DNA from: a bacterium
GTDB taxonomy: Bacteria > RBG-13-66-14
Direction of reading: 5' to 3'
DNA: 5,737 nucleotides
NCBI GenBank assembly: GCA_021107695.1
Contig: JAIOSI010000134.1
Coordinates: 1-5,737, forward strand
The translations under genes were made by a program, and so were the position numbers. Positions 5,475 through 5,737 of this stretch are shown piece after piece. Within the stretch, counting starts at the first letter, position 1; the number at the start of each line of letters is the position of its first letter. The notes below the pieces were generated by a model that saw only the letters and a program-made list of their open reading frames with translations, was not told the DNA's origin and made no database searches.

Positions 5475-5502
5475 GTAGGGGTACGGCATGCCGTGTCCCT
5501 AC
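5475..5502 (+). repeat. REP-like unit 5
   Basis: A 28-base near-palindrome beginning GTAGGGG and ending CCCTAC, centred on the perfect 12-mer ACGGCATGCCGT at 5483-5494. Its first 21 bases (5475-5495) are an exact inverted copy of 4896-4916, so identical units flank the osmC-family gene. It sits 50 bases upstream of that gene's start, between it and the receiver-domain gene. CCCC at 5471-5474 adds a second possible small stem with GGGG at 5478-5481. Confidence 0.7.
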
Positions 5503-5559
5503 AAATCGGCAACCGAGTAAAGAGTCAGTTTTATAGGTTTCACAATATCGCACAATCCC

Positions 5560-5737
5560 CTATTCGCCAACCAGTTCCATGATTTTATCCCGCACGACCT
5601 TTGGCTCGAAGGGTTTGAAAAGGACAGCCTCCAGGCCGTCCTTTCTTGCTTTCAACAGAGAATGGGTCGGGTCGTAGCCAAATCCGGTCGTCAGGACGAC
5701 GCGGGTGTTGGGGCAGCTCTCGATAATCTCCGAATAG
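5560..5737 (-). CDS. response-regulator receiver domain, C-terminal end (N-terminus outside window)
   Basis: Only the last 58 residues are visible, and the frame enters from beyond base 5737. They match the second half of a CheY-like receiver: the hydrophobic strand and switch threonine in TRVVLTTGFG (11-20), then the conserved lysine and proline in AVLFKPFEP (37-45), followed by the last helix KVVRDKIMELV and the stop. The phosphoacceptor aspartate lies upstream and cannot be seen. The GFGYDPTHSLLKAR stretch resembles receivers fused to the C-terminus of hybrid histidine kinases, but a stand-alone receiver or other multidomain protein is equally possible. No output domain follows the receiver, so a DNA-binding regulator with a C-terminal output domain is excluded. 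Confidence 0.82.
   Translation of the reverse strand, partial: YSEIIESCPNTRVVLTTGFGYDPTHSLLKARKDGLEAVLFKPFEPKVVRDKIMELVGE

Noticed and set aside
4865..5536. Long plus-strand ORF of 223 codons
   Set aside because: It is antisense to the osmC-family gene and crosses REP-like palindromes at both ends. It has no recognisable family motifs, while the minus strand carries a clear OsmC signature and ribosome binding site.

Overview
The window is bacterial chromosome. It carries six protein-coding genes, two of them cut by the window edges. There are no tRNA, rRNA, CRISPR or transposase genes. The housekeeping-type genes (nikR, a DegT-family aminotransferase, lpdA, an OsmC-family gene) are GC-rich. 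They have good Shine-Dalgarno sites and factor-independent terminators. The taxon cannot be fixed from this sequence. Secreted DNRLRE-domain proteins with a C-terminal Thr-Trp-Gly-x-Ile-Lys motif, together with many short palindromic intergenic repeats, would suit an uncultured or FCB-group-like lineage, but that is only an impression.

Layout from left to right. Bases 1-326 (minus) hold the N-terminal three quarters or so of a NikR nickel-responsive repressor, with all four nickel ligands present. Bases 327-677 are a divergent intergenic region. It holds a cluster of TAGCAC half-sites, including a perfect 26-bp inverted repeat that could be the NikR operator, two GGGG/CCCC hairpin repeats and a TATAAT box. 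Bases 678-1838 (plus) encode a complete DegT/DnrJ/EryC1/StrS PLP aminotransferase. A bidirectional terminator at 1869-1893 separates it from a convergent gene. Bases 1921-2934 (minus) encode a visibly AT-richer secreted protein: signal peptide, DNRLRE/CBM96-like domain, fibronectin-III-like domain. Bases 2935-3331 are a second divergent intergenic region, packed with dyad symmetry (two hairpins near the secreted-protein gene, and a nested set of TGACCCA palindromes at 3119-3192). It also contains a good sigma-70-type promoter for the next gene. Bases 3332-4717 (plus) encode dihydrolipoamide dehydrogenase, best started at a GTG that is 50 codons downstream of the longest-ORF start. Bases 5012-5425 (minus) encode an OsmC-family protein. 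Bases 5560-5737 (minus) are the C-terminal end of a response-regulator receiver domain.

The most notable non-coding content is a family of five GTAGGG-headed palindromes at 4739-4763, 4806-4831, 4849-4874, 4893-4916 and 5475-5502. They alternate in orientation. Four of them form two head-out inverted pairs, which is the layout of REP/BIME elements, and each starts with the GTAG tetranucleotide known from RAYT-associated REPs. Three of them are followed by T-runs and probably act as terminators for the convergent lpdA and osmC-family genes.

The genes do not form one pathway. They are mostly singly transcribed, in divergent or convergent pairs: nickel regulation, sugar-nucleotide amination, an extracellular protein, redox metabolism, peroxide defence and signalling. 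I see no clear new multi-gene system here. The REP-like array, the TGACCCA dyad cluster and the candidate NikR operator are the parts that deserve follow-up.
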